64,000 bases of DNA from Acidobacteriaceae bacterium (GTDB lineage Bacteria > Acidobacteriota > Terriglobia > Terriglobales > Acidobacteriaceae): NCBI GenBank assembly GCA_003139095.1, contig PLHW01000010.1, forward strand, positions 81,113 through 145,112. The letters run 5' to 3'. Positions within the stretch are counted from its first letter, which is position 1; the number at the start of each line of letters is the position of its first letter. A model generated the notes under the pieces. It saw nothing but the letters and a program-made list of their open reading frames with translations, was not told where the DNA came from and did not search any database. The translations under genes and the position numbers were made by a program. Positions 26,746-36,774 of this stretch are shown in pieces.

Positions 26746-29700
26746 TTATGTTTTCGCAGACAGCCACGTACGCCGCCGACCCGGAGCCACATACGCAATG
26801 GACCCCGGAATACTCAACTCTACCTCGGTCCCGGCTCCGAGTTCACTCCAGACCTCCAACTCCGCTCCGATCTGTTTCGCCCGCTCCCGCATTCCCGGCA
26901 AGCCCCAGTGCCGCGAACGTCCGCCGCGTTCCAGGACGCGCGGGTCAATGCCCTTGCCATCATCGCGGAAGCGCAAACACAGCCGCGAGTCGCCATACGT
27001 GATTTCCGTCTCGATACTCCGGGCATCCGCGTGCCGGAAGGCATTGCGCAACGACTCCCGCGCGATGCGATAGATATCGTCCTGCACAATCGGAGACACA
27101 CTTCGCGGTGTGCCTTCGACCAGCACCCGAAACGTTACCACCCCTCCATCACCTGCCCCACGCTCTTCGCTCAGGTCGGTCATCAGCGCCGTCATCGATT
27201 TCGCCAGGTCGTGGCCTTCCACCGTGGACGCACGTATATCCGATATCGCATCCCGCCCTTCGATGATTGCCTGATCCGCCCGCTCCAGAGCGCCTTCCAG
27301 CGCATCTTTTGCCTCCATCGGGCGTGTCGGAAGCATCTCATCCACGGTCTGAAAGCGGAGCATCAGTCCATGAAAGCTCTGCAACAGAGTATCGTGCAAT
27401 TCCCGAGCGATGCGGGTCCGCTCGCCCACCCGCGCTTCCACCGTCATATCGAACTGGTGCGCCAGTTGCCGGACGCGGAGCTGATACAGCCCCCACAGCA
27501 TCGCCAGAAACGTCAGCCCGCACAGCGCCCGAAACCAGTTCGTCTGCCAGTACGCCGGATCAACCGCGAAGTCCAGCGCCGCGCCTTCTTCATTCCACAC
27601 GCCGCTGTTGTTGCAGGCCATCACGCGAAAGCGGTAATGCCTCGGCGGCAGATTCGAGTACTCCACCCGCCGCTGGTTGACCACCTCTCTCCAGTCCGTG
27701 TCCTGCCCGTCGAGCTTGAATCGGAACCGCACCTTTTCCGGCGCGACAAGGCTCAGGGCCGTGAAATCAATCGAAAGGTCGCGGACGCGCGGGGGCAGAC
27801 GCAGACCGGCAGTGGGATCATAGGCTTTTCCGTCTGCTCTGACCTGCTCGATGTGAACTGGCGGAGCAACTTTGTTGAGCCGGAGATTGCGTGGATCAAC
27901 AACGCTGACACCGTCATTATGTGCAAACCACAGTTTCCCGTCGGGAGATTTTTTCACAACCGGACTGTAGCCGATGAGCATTGCATGTGATCTGAACCCG
28001 TCGCTGCCGTCAAACGCGGTGGCGTGGATCGCATGTTTCGCGTCTGACGTCCACGCCTGTAAGTCGCTGCGGTCAACGCGCAACAGTCCGCAGACTGTGG
28101 ATAGCCACAGCGAAGAAGCGTCATCCTCGGTGACCCAGTGAACCGCGTTGCATGGCAGACCGTTCTTAGTGGTGAGTGTTGAGACGGTTCCATCCTTTAT
28201 GCGGCTGAGGCCTCCTTCGGTTGCTGCCCAAAGTGTGCCTTCGTGATCCACATGGAGGTTCCAAACCAGGTTCGCACCCAAGCCGTTCTCGCTGCCGAGC
28301 CATTTGCTGACTTTCCCGTTGTTGAAGCGGGCGATTCCTGCATTGATTGATCCAAGCCACAGAGCGGAGTTCAGCGGGTCGGGAACAATGGCAGAAATAC
28401 GCGGTTCTTTCCCCTCGCTGGACCAAGGCCAGGGCTTGAACTGGTCAACTGTGCCATGGACGAGATGAAACAGCCCCCGGGTGGGATAGCTGATCCAGAC
28501 ACCATCGTGCTGATCCGCGATTATGGCGTTTGCAGACCCGTCGGGTAGCCCGTTGACGCGAGTAAACCTGCCGTTCTCGAATCGGGTAACTCCCTTACTG
28601 GTCGTGATCCAAATGCGCCCACGTTTGTCTTCATAGAGCGAGCCTATGTTGTTACCCGGTAATCCCGGAGCGATTATTTCGCGTACCGAGCCGTCCACTG
28701 TAGTAGATTGACCGATTTGCCTTCCTGACGTACCGGTTGAGCGATAGGTGGTCAGTTGCCCCTGCCACCACCTACTAAGTCCATCAAAAGAACCGATCCA
28801 CACGCTACCGTCGCGCGCTGGGAAAACTGACCAAGCGGGACTCGGCAATCCTTGGAAAGCGGAGAGTGTAGAAATGACGGGTTCGCTAAAGCGGTCAACA
28901 CCACTAGTCGTGCCCACCCAAACAGAGCCTTCCCGATCCTCAAAAAGAGCGGTGACGAGATTGCCTGAAAGACCTTCGCCCATCGCAAACCGAGAGGTCT
29001 TCCCCTGGTAAACGCGCAGGAGCCCCTGATCATACGTTCCGATCCACAGGGCGCCATTCCGATCACGCAGCAGACTTGAGGCGTTCACCGCCCCGCGTAT
29101 GCCCGGAACGGTGTATTCGGTTATCCTCTCTCCGGCAAGCTGCCACAGATCGTTCTTTACGCCGCTGATGAAAACCAGTTCGCCGGCGCGATCTCCCGCA
29201 ACGACGGCTTGGTCCGCAATGAGTGGTTGCGGCATATAGCGCTTAGGGGTACCTGGTTTCCACCGCCAGAGTCCCATCCCGGTACCGACCCAGAGGCGGT
29301 ATTCGCTATCCTCATACATCGAACTCGCGGGTATCTGATCAGTGTAAAGGTAATGCAGGCCCGTGACCGAGCTTGTACTGTCGCCGTAGCACTCAATTTT
29401 CTCAGCCCGGATGGCGCAGAGTTTGCCAGAGGCTCCAACCCACACCGTTCCCTCGTGGTCCTCCAGGAGGACATGGGAACTGCCTCCAGCGAAATCGGGA
29501 TATTGGGTCAGCTTGTTACGGTTCCAACTTGCCAGTCCGTCAAGCGTGCCGGTCCAGAGAGTGCCATCGCGCGCGGCCAGAAGCGTGTTGATATTTGTGC
29601 TCGGGAGGCTCTCGCCGAGAGGGGGCGTCCATGGTACAAAGTGAACTCCATCGAAGCGAACAATTCCAAATTCCGTGCCCAACCAAAGATAACCGTCAGG

Positions 29701-29883
29701 CGTTTGGACGATTGACCGAGTGCTCCCCTTCAAACCGTCGAGTGCCGTCCATGCCCTATGCGTGTACTGGGTGAGATCGAGTGATGGATCTGATAGATCC
29801 AACCCCGGAGCTCGCGGGCACGCCAACAGCAGCATACCTAACGTGCCAAGCACAATCCGGGCAATCGAAATTCTTGCTGGCAT
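26746..29883 (-). CDS. Giant propeller sensor histidine kinase (copy 2)
   Basis: A 1045-residue paralog of the next gene, with the same architecture: export signal, Reg_prop propeller, Y_Y_Y domain (YSNLPPRHYRFRV), transmembrane helix, HisKA_3 (ARELHDTLLQSFHGL) and an ATP-binding domain. The propeller half has diverged well, but the transmitter is almost the same as in copy 1. I start at the ATG at 29883 because GAGG precedes it; the frame extends to 30009 from a GTG. Its stop lies five bases before the ATG of copy 1, so the two are in one operon. The divergent TonB-dependent receptor gene starts 215 bases away. Confidence 0.93.
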   Translation of the reverse strand: MPARISIARIVLGTLGMLLLACPRAPGLDLSDPSLDLTQYTHRAWTALDGLKGSTRSIVQTPDGYLWLGTEFGIVRFDGVHFVPWTPPLGESLPSTNINTLLAARDGTLWTGTLDGLASWNRNKLTQYPDFAGGSSHVLLEDHEGTVWVGASGKLCAIRAEKIECYGDSTSSVTGLHYLYTDQIPASSMYEDSEYRLWVGTGMGLWRWKPGTPKRYMPQPLIADQAVVAGDRAGELVFISGVKNDLWQLAGERITEYTVPGIRGAVNASSLLRDRNGALWIGTYDQGLLRVYQGKTSRFAMGEGLSGNLVTALFEDREGSVWVGTTSGVDRFSEPVISTLSAFQGLPSPAWSVFPARDGSVWIGSFDGLSRWWQGQLTTYRSTGTSGRQIGQSTTVDGSVREIIAPGLPGNNIGSLYEDKRGRIWITTSKGVTRFENGRFTRVNGLPDGSANAIIADQHDGVWISYPTRGLFHLVHGTVDQFKPWPWSSEGKEPRISAIVPDPLNSALWLGSINAGIARFNNGKVSKWLGSENGLGANLVWNLHVDHEGTLWAATEGGLSRIKDGTVSTLTTKNGLPCNAVHWVTEDDASSLWLSTVCGLLRVDRSDLQAWTSDAKHAIHATAFDGSDGFRSHAMLIGYSPVVKKSPDGKLWFAHNDGVSVVDPRNLRLNKVAPPVHIEQVRADGKAYDPTAGLRLPPRVRDLSIDFTALSLVAPEKVRFRFKLDGQDTDWREVVNQRRVEYSNLPPRHYRFRVMACNNSGVWNEEGAALDFAVDPAYWQTNWFRALCGLTFLAMLWGLYQLRVRQLAHQFDMTVEARVGERTRIARELHDTLLQSFHGLMLRFQTVDEMLPTRPMEAKDALEGALERADQAIIEGRDAISDIRASTVEGHDLAKSMTALMTDLSEERGAGDGGVVTFRVLVEGTPRSVSPIVQDDIYRIARESLRNAFRHADARSIETEITYGDSRLCLRFRDDGKGIDPRVLERGGRSRHWGLPGMRERAKQIGAELEVWSELGAGTEVELSIPGSIAYVAPGRRRTWLSAKT
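26803..27449 (-). repeat. Near-identical kinase transmitter segment, copy B
   Basis: Partner of the segment at 23744-24390. The match includes the segments encoding ARELHDTLLQSFHGL and LPGMRERAKQ, and continues without gaps for about 650 bases. Such a tract within otherwise diverged paralogs points to a recent gene conversion or strong selection. Confidence 0.7.
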
Positions 29884-30098
29884 GTGCGGCCTCGTCCTCA
29901 TAAGCGAAATATTCTGGTGCCCGGAGTTCCCCTCCTCCGCCGATGGCAGGTTCTTGCCGAAATTGGCGGCACATTTTGACGGATAATAGTACACTTTGTA
30001 GCTGTTCACGCGTCTCTCAACGTTGAAAGTCCATTCAATTGCAGTGGACGGCGACTTTCGTGTTCAGGGCGCATCTTGCCAGCGAGCGAGGGTCAGCG

Positions 30099-33000
30099 AT
30101 GGGGTCCCGCTTTGTCTTAACCTCACTTCTGTTGCTGTCAATCACCCGCATCTGCGGAACGTTATCTGCTCAAAGTGCTGCTACTGCAACAATTGTCGGC
30201 CGCGTATCCGATCCACAAGGTGCTGTGGTTGCGAACGCACCGGTTACCGTCCGGGACAGGGATACTGGCACCGAACATCGGACAACCACCACAGGCGACG
30301 GTCTTTATCGCTTTCCCAATTTGTCACCGGGTACGTACGACGTACAAGTAGCGGTTCCAGGATTTCGCCCATCAAGAATTGCGAGCCTCCTTTTGAATGT
30401 CGGCGACCAGCGCGACGCCGATTTCCGGCTTTTAGCTGCCGGTGCGGATGAAGCAGTGCTTGTCACTGACGAGGCGCCACTTGTCGAAAGCAGTAAAACC
30501 GACGTCTCGACCGTCATCGACGAGCGGGACATGACGAGCCTGCCGTTTACGAACGGCTTCAACGGAGGAGTCGGACCGAGTAACGATTACGTGAACATGG
30601 CATCCCTCGCTCCGGGTGTACGGTTCGATTTCACTGGCGGCTCCACCGAGTTAGTTGCTCCTGGGGAATTCAATGGACGAGGCAACGTCTACAACATCGA
30701 TGCTGCCAACATTACCGATCAGGTCACGAGCGGCCGTGATGCGCTAGGCGCTTCGATCGACGAAGTCAAGGAATTCCAGGTCATCACCAACAACTACGAC
30801 GCTGAATACGGCCAAGCTGGTGGGCTCATTGTCAACGTCGTAACCAAGTCCGGGACCAACGGTTTCCACGGCGACGGTCACGCATATTTCCGTGGACGCA
30901 ATCTCTCCGCGTCGAATTACTTTTACAACCTTGGGCTCATTGAGAACGGTTGCGGAGGTTCGGGTTGTTCAACGGTCAACGGAGAGCCACGTGCGCCGTT
31001 TCAGAAACAGGAGTGGGGATTCACAGCGGGAGGCCCCTTCATTAAAGACCACACCTTCTGGTTCGGGAGCTTCGAAAAGACACACGTGGCTCAACCGCTC
31101 ACCCTAACTCCTCCTTCAGGGGCTGTGACCGTCACGCAGCCCATCGACGAAATAATCTGGTCGGCTAAAGTCGATCATGTGCTGACCCAACGCAATCTCG
31201 TGTTTGTGCGATTCAACCAGCAGCGGCAATCGCAGGAGAATTTGCAGGTGGGTGTGCCTTCCACGGCCACGCCCGAGTCGCTGGATTCGTTTGTCGTTCA
31301 CGATCACACCTTGAATGGCGCGCTCACTTCAACCATCACCCCTCATTCAGTGAACGAGGCCCGCGTCTTCTGGCACCGCTATTTCTTCCTGACATCCCCA
31401 AACAGCACGCTCCCTGGCCAGTTGGGGCCAAACTTCTACCACGGCGCGGATTCCTGTTGTCCTCAGGGGGGCGATCAGAACCGCTACCAGGGCCTGGATA
31501 ACCTCACTTGGATCCGTGGCGCTCATACGCTGAAGACCGGAGTCTCCATCAGCTACATGCCCTACACTAGTGTTTTCCAGCAGTTTCATTTTGGCCAATA
31601 CGGCTCCTTTGGTCCCGATGGTTTGCCGACCGAGTTCACGGTGGGCGCCGGCCCAGGTAGGGTGCGATCCAAGGACAATATTTATGGTGTATACATCCAG
31701 GACACATGGAAGTTGACTCCCAAGCTGGCCATGAACTACGGAGTTCGCTACGACTATGAAGCGGGAGCCTTTAAAGGCGGCTACATAGGCTCTGGAGGTG
31801 GCTGCCTGCAAGGAAATGGCATCATACCGGCCTGTTCATCCGATAACAACAATATTCAGCCGCGGCTGGGTCTGGCTTACAGCCCGGACAGCAAAACGGT
31901 CATCAGCGCTGGATTCGGCGAAATCACACAGTTGGCTTTCATGAACATCTCATTGGACTCCCTCAACTTCGACGGGGTCACGCTGTTCACCGTCACGATC
32001 ACCGATCCATCTGTGCTGGCATTTTTCCCCAATGCGCCTCCCGCAAACGTGCTCGCACCTTTCATTCCCCAAGTTCGCACGCAGTTCGGCCGCATTCGAC
32101 CGATTGCCGACAACTTGCATAATCCCGAGACCCGCGATGTCAACCTCTCGATCAGGCGGCAAATCGGCAACACTTGGGTCGTTGGTGCGAGCTACATCGG
32201 CGCGTTCGGTTTTGGGCAATTCGGTGAACGCGATCGCAATTTCCCAGCGATCCTCGCGGATCCCGCCCACCCAGGCTTTTTCTACTTCGGCGATCGCCCC
32301 GACTCTCACTTCACGGCCGTACGCACCAACGAAAACAGTCGGACTTCGAATTACAACGGTTTGGTTGTACAAGCCAGCAAGCGCCTATCGAACCACTTCC
32401 AATTCCAGACGAGCTATACCTGGTCGCATACGTTTTCCTCGACCGAGGACTTTTACGGCACCTCCGAGCCCGGCGACCCACGAAACATTCGCGCGGAAAT
32501 GGGCCCGGCCGAAAACGACATTCGCAACGCCGCAAACTTCACCTTTGTGGCAGACGCTGGCCGCCTGCTGAACAGCCGCTTTCTTCGCCGCATCGTGAAC
32601 AACTGGTCGCTCGGTTGGGCAGGCACTGTCCAATCAGGCCGCCCGTATCCAATTTCGACCGGGACTGGGCCATTCGTTGGATCTGTGTTCCCAGGCTTGG
32701 GCAATGGCTCGGAAACCCAGCAGCGTCCGGATGTCCTGCCGGACGGCACCATCGTCGTTACGAACATTGCCTCGTCCGACGGCTCCAACCTGCTGGTCGG
32801 CCCCGGAGGAGCGGCCATATGCCGCTGCCCGCAGACGACGTTCCTGGCCCCAGCCAGTGCCTCACCGTTAGGTACGGTGGACACGTTCAGCGGCGACATC
32901 GTGGATTTCCAATTCGTGAATGGGAATCTCCACCGCAACGCCGCCAACACCAGCGGCTACCAACGAGTAGATGTTTCGGTAAAACGCGAATTTCAACTGA

Positions 33001-33317
33001 ATCCTCACAATGATGCGCTGCGGCTGCAACTACGCGCTGACTTCTTCAACTTGTTCAATCACACTAACTTCCTGTTCTACAACAGCAATGATGTGCTGAA
33101 CGTGATGCCGCCCTCTACCGATTCGAACTGCCGCGAGTGCTTGAACGCATTCACCGGTGAGTTCGTCGGCGCTGACGGCCATATCCTGCACCTTGGAGAC
33201 CTGCAACACGGGCGGACCGGCACCGACTGGCTAAATCCTCGCTTCCTGGGACTGGGTATGCCGGCAGCAGCCGATAAGCCGCGCCAAATTCAGCTTTCAC
33301 TTGCTATACGGTGGTAG
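30099..33317 (+). CDS. Oar-like TonB-dependent receptor
   Basis: A 1072-residue outer-membrane barrel protein. A signal peptide (FVLTSLLLLSITRICGTLSAQ) is followed by a carboxypeptidase-regulatory domain (TIVGRVSDPQGAVVANAPV, about 28-110), a plug domain (GLIVNVVTKSGTNGFHGDGH) and a 22-strand-type barrel. The C terminus is aromatic (QLSLAIRW), as in barrel proteins. In this family a substrate is rarely known. The ATG at 30099 follows GAGGG. It diverges from the kinase operon, and the arrangement recalls nutrient-sensing units where a propeller kinase controls a receptor. No TonB box could be recognised. A second, decayed receptor tail follows immediately. Confidence 0.92.
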   Translation: MGSRFVLTSLLLLSITRICGTLSAQSAATATIVGRVSDPQGAVVANAPVTVRDRDTGTEHRTTTTGDGLYRFPNLSPGTYDVQVAVPGFRPSRIASLLLNVGDQRDADFRLLAAGADEAVLVTDEAPLVESSKTDVSTVIDERDMTSLPFTNGFNGGVGPSNDYVNMASLAPGVRFDFTGGSTELVAPGEFNGRGNVYNIDAANITDQVTSGRDALGASIDEVKEFQVITNNYDAEYGQAGGLIVNVVTKSGTNGFHGDGHAYFRGRNLSASNYFYNLGLIENGCGGSGCSTVNGEPRAPFQKQEWGFTAGGPFIKDHTFWFGSFEKTHVAQPLTLTPPSGAVTVTQPIDEIIWSAKVDHVLTQRNLVFVRFNQQRQSQENLQVGVPSTATPESLDSFVVHDHTLNGALTSTITPHSVNEARVFWHRYFFLTSPNSTLPGQLGPNFYHGADSCCPQGGDQNRYQGLDNLTWIRGAHTLKTGVSISYMPYTSVFQQFHFGQYGSFGPDGLPTEFTVGAGPGRVRSKDNIYGVYIQDTWKLTPKLAMNYGVRYDYEAGAFKGGYIGSGGGCLQGNGIIPACSSDNNNIQPRLGLAYSPDSKTVISAGFGEITQLAFMNISLDSLNFDGVTLFTVTITDPSVLAFFPNAPPANVLAPFIPQVRTQFGRIRPIADNLHNPETRDVNLSIRRQIGNTWVVGASYIGAFGFGQFGERDRNFPAILADPAHPGFFYFGDRPDSHFTAVRTNENSRTSNYNGLVVQASKRLSNHFQFQTSYTWSHTFSSTEDFYGTSEPGDPRNIRAEMGPAENDIRNAANFTFVADAGRLLNSRFLRRIVNNWSLGWAGTVQSGRPYPISTGTGPFVGSVFPGLGNGSETQQRPDVLPDGTIVVTNIASSDGSNLLVGPGGAAICRCPQTTFLAPASASPLGTVDTFSGDIVDFQFVNGNLHRNAANTSGYQRVDVSVKREFQLNPHNDALRLQLRADFFNLFNHTNFLFYNSNDVLNVMPPSTDSNCRECLNAFTGEFVGADGHILHLGDLQHGRTGTDWLNPRFLGLGMPAAADKPRQIQLSLAIRW

Positions 33318-33332
33318 CTGGGTTCAACTGCT

Positions 33333-33509
33333 TCAGCGAACCTCAACTTCGGTTCCGTCGCAACTGCCGAAGTAGCCCGCTGTTCGGCCACTTGACACAA
33401 AATGCTAGCGAGCAGCCTCGGCTCCGGCGGCGCCAACGGAGGTTTCAACCCTCTCTACCAAATCGGCGGCCCGCGCTCGATCCAGCTAGCGCTCAAACTT
33501 CAATTCTGA
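33333..33509 (+). pseudogene. Remnant C terminus of another Oar-like receptor
   Basis: Just after the receptor gene one frame reads SANLNFGSVATAEV, reaches a TGA, then continues in the same frame HKMLASSLGSGG, then GFNPLYQIGGPRSIQLALKL and F before a stop at 33507-33509. The block NPLYQIGGPRSIQLALKLQF is the usual tail of acidobacterial receptors. No start codon or N-terminal part is present, so this looks like the leftover end of a duplicated receptor gene with an in-frame stop. Confidence 0.6.
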
Positions 33510-33528
33510 ATATCGATCTGAATATCGA
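33504..33528 (+). repeat. Short tandem repeat CTGAATATCGAT
   Basis: Two consecutive copies of a 12-base unit, CTGAATATCGAT, span the stop codon of the decayed receptor fragment. Such repeats are often slippage products; no function is suggested. Confidence 0.5.
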
Positions 33529-33978
33529 TCCGAAGCCCGAAACCGTGGGACCGTCCTCCCACCCTTCTCCCAAAGAACGCAGGACCCGATGGGGCATCGT
33601 CTTTTCCTTGGGGCTGCTTCCTTCCGACCTCTCATGCTTTCTCTTCGCAAATCTCGCCGAAAATTCCGATTCACCTGCATACCCTGTCAACTTGACAAAA
33701 TCCAGCCGCAGGAACCCCCTCCCCCCAAAGTGAACCGAGTTCCAACCAATAAGTCCTTTACTCCCGGACACTTCGCTATAAGTGCTTGATTCCAAAACCA
33801 CGAAAAGAAAATCCCCGCTAACTCCAGCATTCTCATAGTTCAAGGCAAGGCCAAGCAAGGGCTGCCATAACCAAACAGTAAACATCCTACTTACGAAAAA
33901 TCCCCAATTCGGCCACTTTCACGAGACCCCAAATTCAAATTTATTTTTGCCCGGTCCGATTCGTATTTTCTTCGCCCA
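33510..33978. other. Gene-free region between receptor and glgB
   Basis: About 470 bases with no supported gene. A small inverted repeat, GTGGGA and TCCCAC, at 33545-33562 could end the receptor transcript, but it lacks a thymine run. The rest is comparatively AT-rich and includes poly-C and purine tracts. No promoter for glgB belongs here since glgB runs the other way. Confidence 0.5.
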
Positions 33979-35949
33979 TCATTGGCATGTCAAATGAGCA
34001 ATTCGCGCGCCAACAAAATCGGCCTTGAGAAAAAGCACTCCCAGCGGAGGCAAGGTAAGCTCAAGAGAATAAGGGCGTCCGTGGATGGGCCGATCGGCCG
34101 CCTGAACTCCTCCAAGGTTTCCCACGCCGCTCCCCCCGTACTCCTTGGCATCGCTGTTCAACAGCTCTCTCCAGAATCCCCCTGAGGGAACCCCCAGGCG
34201 ATAGCCCAATCGCGGCACCGGCGTAAAATTGCACACCACCACGATCCCGCCTTGCGAAGACTTCCCTTTGCGCAGAAGAGAAACTGTGCTGTTCTCGCTG
34301 TCGTTGCAGTCAATCCACTCGAAACCAGCCGGGTCGGTATCGAGCTCGTGCAGAGCCGGATATTGCCGATACACCCGGTTTAGCTGCTCGACCCATCGCT
34401 GTAACCCGCCGTGCATCGGGTGTTGCAGCAATTGCCACTCTAGGCTGCTGTCATGCGCCCACTCCCGCACTTGCCCAAACTCTCCGCCCATGAACAATAA
34501 CTTCTTTCCTGGCTGCGCGTACATGTACCCGAACAGCAAGCGCAGGTTGGCAAACTTCTGCCATTCATCGCCCGGCATCTTTCCAATCAGCGATCCTTTG
34601 CCGTAGACGACTTCATCGTGCGAAAGGGGCAGCACAAAGTTTTCCGTGAACCCGTACTGCATCCGAAAAGTCAGCTTGTTGTGGTGGTATTTGCGATGGA
34701 TGGGATCGAGCTGAAAGTACTCCAGCGTGTCGCGCATCCATCCCATGTCCCACTTCAGGCCAAAACCCAGCCCGCCCACATAGAGCGGTCGCGAGACCAT
34801 CGGCCACGACGTCGACTCTTCGGCAAAGGTCTGCACATCGGGATGTTCGGCGTATGCTTCCTGATTGAGCTGCCGCAAGAAATCAATGGCCTCCAGATTT
34901 TCTCGGCCGCCGAACTGATTGGGAAGCCATTCCCCCTGCTTGCGCGAATAGTCTAGATAGAGCATGGACGCCACGGCGTCCACCCGTAAACCGTCCGCAT
35001 GATACTTATCCAGCCAGAACGTCGCGCTGGAGACCAGGAAGCTGCGGACCTCATTGCGCCCGTAGTTGAACAGGTAAGTTTTCCAATCCGGCTGAAACCC
35101 CTTGCGGGGATCTGCGTGCTCGAACAGGTGCGTGCCATCGAAGTATGCCAGCCCGTGCGCGTCGGATGGAAAGTGCGAAGGCACCCAGTCGAGGATCACG
35201 CCAATCCCGTGCTGATGCAGATAGTCCACCAGATACATGAAATCCTGCGGTGTGCCATAACGTGCCGTAGGCGCAAAGTACCCGGTGGTCTCATATCCCC
35301 ACGAGCCGTAAAACGGATGCTCCATCACCGGCAATAGTTCCACGTGGGTGAAGTTCATCCGATTCACATAGTCGGCGAGGCGGGGCGCCAGTTCGTGGTA
35401 GGAGAGTGACCGATTGTTCTCCTCCGGCACCCGCATCCATGACCCCAGGTGCAGCTCGTAAATTGACATCGGGGCGGACAGAGAGTTCTTTGCCTTCCGC
35501 TTTTGCATCCACTCGTTATCCGACCACTCATACTCCAAGTCCCAAACCACCGACGCCGTGCGGGGCGGCTCCTGGTGTCGCACGCCGAAAGGATCCGCCT
35601 TGTCGATCACGTATCCGTTCTGCTGGGATCGGATGCGAAACTTGTACAAGTCTCCTTTCTTTGCCTCCGGCGAGAACCCCTCCCAAATCCCCGAGTTTCC
35701 GCGAGGCTGTAGAGGGTGCGCGTGTTCGTCCCACTGATTGAAACTGCCGATTACACTGATTTCTCGCGCATTCGGAGCCCACACGCTGAAGCAGGTACCG
35801 CGCTCGCCACCCGCTTCCATCAGGTGAGCGCCCAGCTTGTTGTAAGAGCGGTAGTGGCGTCCTTCGTTGAAAAGAAAAAGATCCTGCGGGCTGAGCAGGC
35901 TGACATCAGAACGCGAGCCAGGCATCGGACTATCGGCCGTCTTTGTCAT
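33979..35949 (-). CDS. glgB: 1,4-alpha-glucan branching enzyme (GH13)
   Basis: Adds alpha-1,6 branches during glycogen synthesis. The 656-residue protein has an N-terminal carbohydrate-binding domain ([20 protein letters not shown], about 55-75), the catalytic barrel with the nucleophile Asp in [16 protein letters not shown], the acid/base Glu in [10 protein letters not shown], the stabilising Asp in [12 protein letters not shown], and a C-terminal beta domain. The ATG at 35949 is poor in ribosome site; a GTG at 35964 is in frame five codons upstream. It is isolated from the degradation genes and no glgA or glgC is in the window. The protein would act in the cytoplasm. Confidence 0.96.
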   Translation of the reverse strand: MTKTADSPMPGSRSDVSLLSPQDLFLFNEGRHYRSYNKLGAHLMEAGGERGTCFSVWAPNAREISVIGSFNQWDEHAHPLQPRGNSGIWEGFSPEAKKGDLYKFRIRSQQNGYVIDKADPFGVRHQEPPRTASVVWDLEYEWSDNEWMQKRKAKNSLSAPMSIYELHLGSWMRVPEENNRSLSYHELAPRLADYVNRMNFTHVELLPVMEHPFYGSWGYETTGYFAPTARYGTPQDFMYLVDYLHQHGIGVILDWVPSHFPSDAHGLAYFDGTHLFEHADPRKGFQPDWKTYLFNYGRNEVRSFLVSSATFWLDKYHADGLRVDAVASMLYLDYSRKQGEWLPNQFGGRENLEAIDFLRQLNQEAYAEHPDVQTFAEESTSWPMVSRPLYVGGLGFGLKWDMGWMRDTLEYFQLDPIHRKYHHNKLTFRMQYGFTENFVLPLSHDEVVYGKGSLIGKMPGDEWQKFANLRLLFGYMYAQPGKKLLFMGGEFGQVREWAHDSSLEWQLLQHPMHGGLQRWVEQLNRVYRQYPALHELDTDPAGFEWIDCNDSENSTVSLLRKGKSSQGGIVVVCNFTPVPRLGYRLGVPSGGFWRELLNSDAKEYGGSGVGNLGGVQAADRPIHGRPYSLELTLPPLGVLFLKADFVGARIAHLTCQ

Positions 35950-36015
35950 CGTTATAACCAGCACAGTTCCGCGCAGAAACTTCTTCCTTGCTCGATGTTG
36001 GTCATTCTGCTTTCA

Positions 36016-36042
36016 AAAGGGAGGCCTCGCCGGCCTCCCTTT
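36016..36042 (-). terminator. Intrinsic terminator (11-bp perfect stem)
   Basis: AAAGGGAGGCC and GGCCTCCCTTT form a perfect 11-bp stem with a five-base loop. On the minus strand the stem is followed by TTTTG, and it lies about 34 bases after the DUF1269 stop codon (36076). It also insulates glgB from the gene upstream. Confidence 0.75.
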
Positions 36043-36075
36043 CGATTGTGTCAAGTCGGACCGTGGTGTTCCGCG

Positions 36076-36774
36076 CTACGACGCCTTGGCCGTTATCCCC
36101 GCTGCTCGTGTCTTGAGGATCTGGACCTTGGCCTGCGCCTGACGCTCCGCAGCCCCGCGTCTCGCTTTCGCCTGCTGCAATTGCGCTTGGATCTTGGTGT
36201 CGAGCTGGTTGATTTTCTCCTGAAGCTTCGCTTTGCGGTCGGCGTGAGCCTTGGCAAGCTCAGCCTTCATCTGGGCAAGATCGGACTTCATGGCATTGAC
36301 GTTCTCTTCGTGAATTTCATGTTTTACATCCGCAAGAGCGCGCCGAAACACTATCCCTCCGATCGGCTCCATGCGGGTGTCCACTGGCGTCGTCCACTCC
36401 TCTTCGATTTCGGCGACCACTGCCACCTTGTTCGGCAGCAGTACTTTGCTGACGTCGTCTATGAAATCGAGGCCGATACGCGCGTTATGCAAATCGGCGG
36501 CACTGCCGACGGCAAGACCTGTCGCCGCGCCGACCGCCAAACCTACGGGCCCTCCCAACAAGCCAATGAGGCTTCCAAGCGAAGTACCCACCAGAGTGCC
36601 GAGCGGTCCGGGCTCATCGCCTTGTTTTATCGTTGCGCTGCCATCCGCGTGCTTCGCGAGCACGGCGTAGGCGTAGACGCTGATGCTGCCTTCAGCGTCC
36701 AGTTGCAGAAGCGCCTTCTTCCCTTCGTACGCTTTGGTTTCATTGTCAAAAACCACTACCAGCATGCGATCCAT
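36076..36774 (-). CDS. DUF1269 family protein with coiled-coil tail
   Basis: A 232-residue protein of unknown function. The N terminus follows the DUF1269 pattern (MLVVVFDNETKAYEGKKAL, about 1-60), then a glycine-rich hydrophobic segment (GTSLGSLIGLLGGPVGLAV) capable of membrane insertion, and a long charged helix from about 150 (KSDLAQMKAELAKAHADRKA...) with heptad character. The ATG at 36774 follows AAGGAGATG. DUF1269 proteins are often seen near stress genes; here it is followed upstream by HdeD and a small DUF gene on the same strand. The role is likely envelope stress, by inference. Confidence 0.8.
   Translation of the reverse strand: MDRMLVVVFDNETKAYEGKKALLQLDAEGSISVYAYAVLAKHADGSATIKQGDEPGPLGTLVGTSLGSLIGLLGGPVGLAVGAATGLAVGSAADLHNARIGLDFIDDVSKVLLPNKVAVVAEIEEEWTTPVDTRMEPIGGIVFRRALADVKHEIHEENVNAMKSDLAQMKAELAKAHADRKAKLQEKINQLDTKIQAQLQQAKARRGAAERQAQAKVQILKTRAAGITAKAS

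Noticed and set aside
33979..34185. Plus-strand frame over the glgB end
   Set aside because: It lies on the opposite strand inside a clear branching enzyme gene; its product is basic and low in structure.
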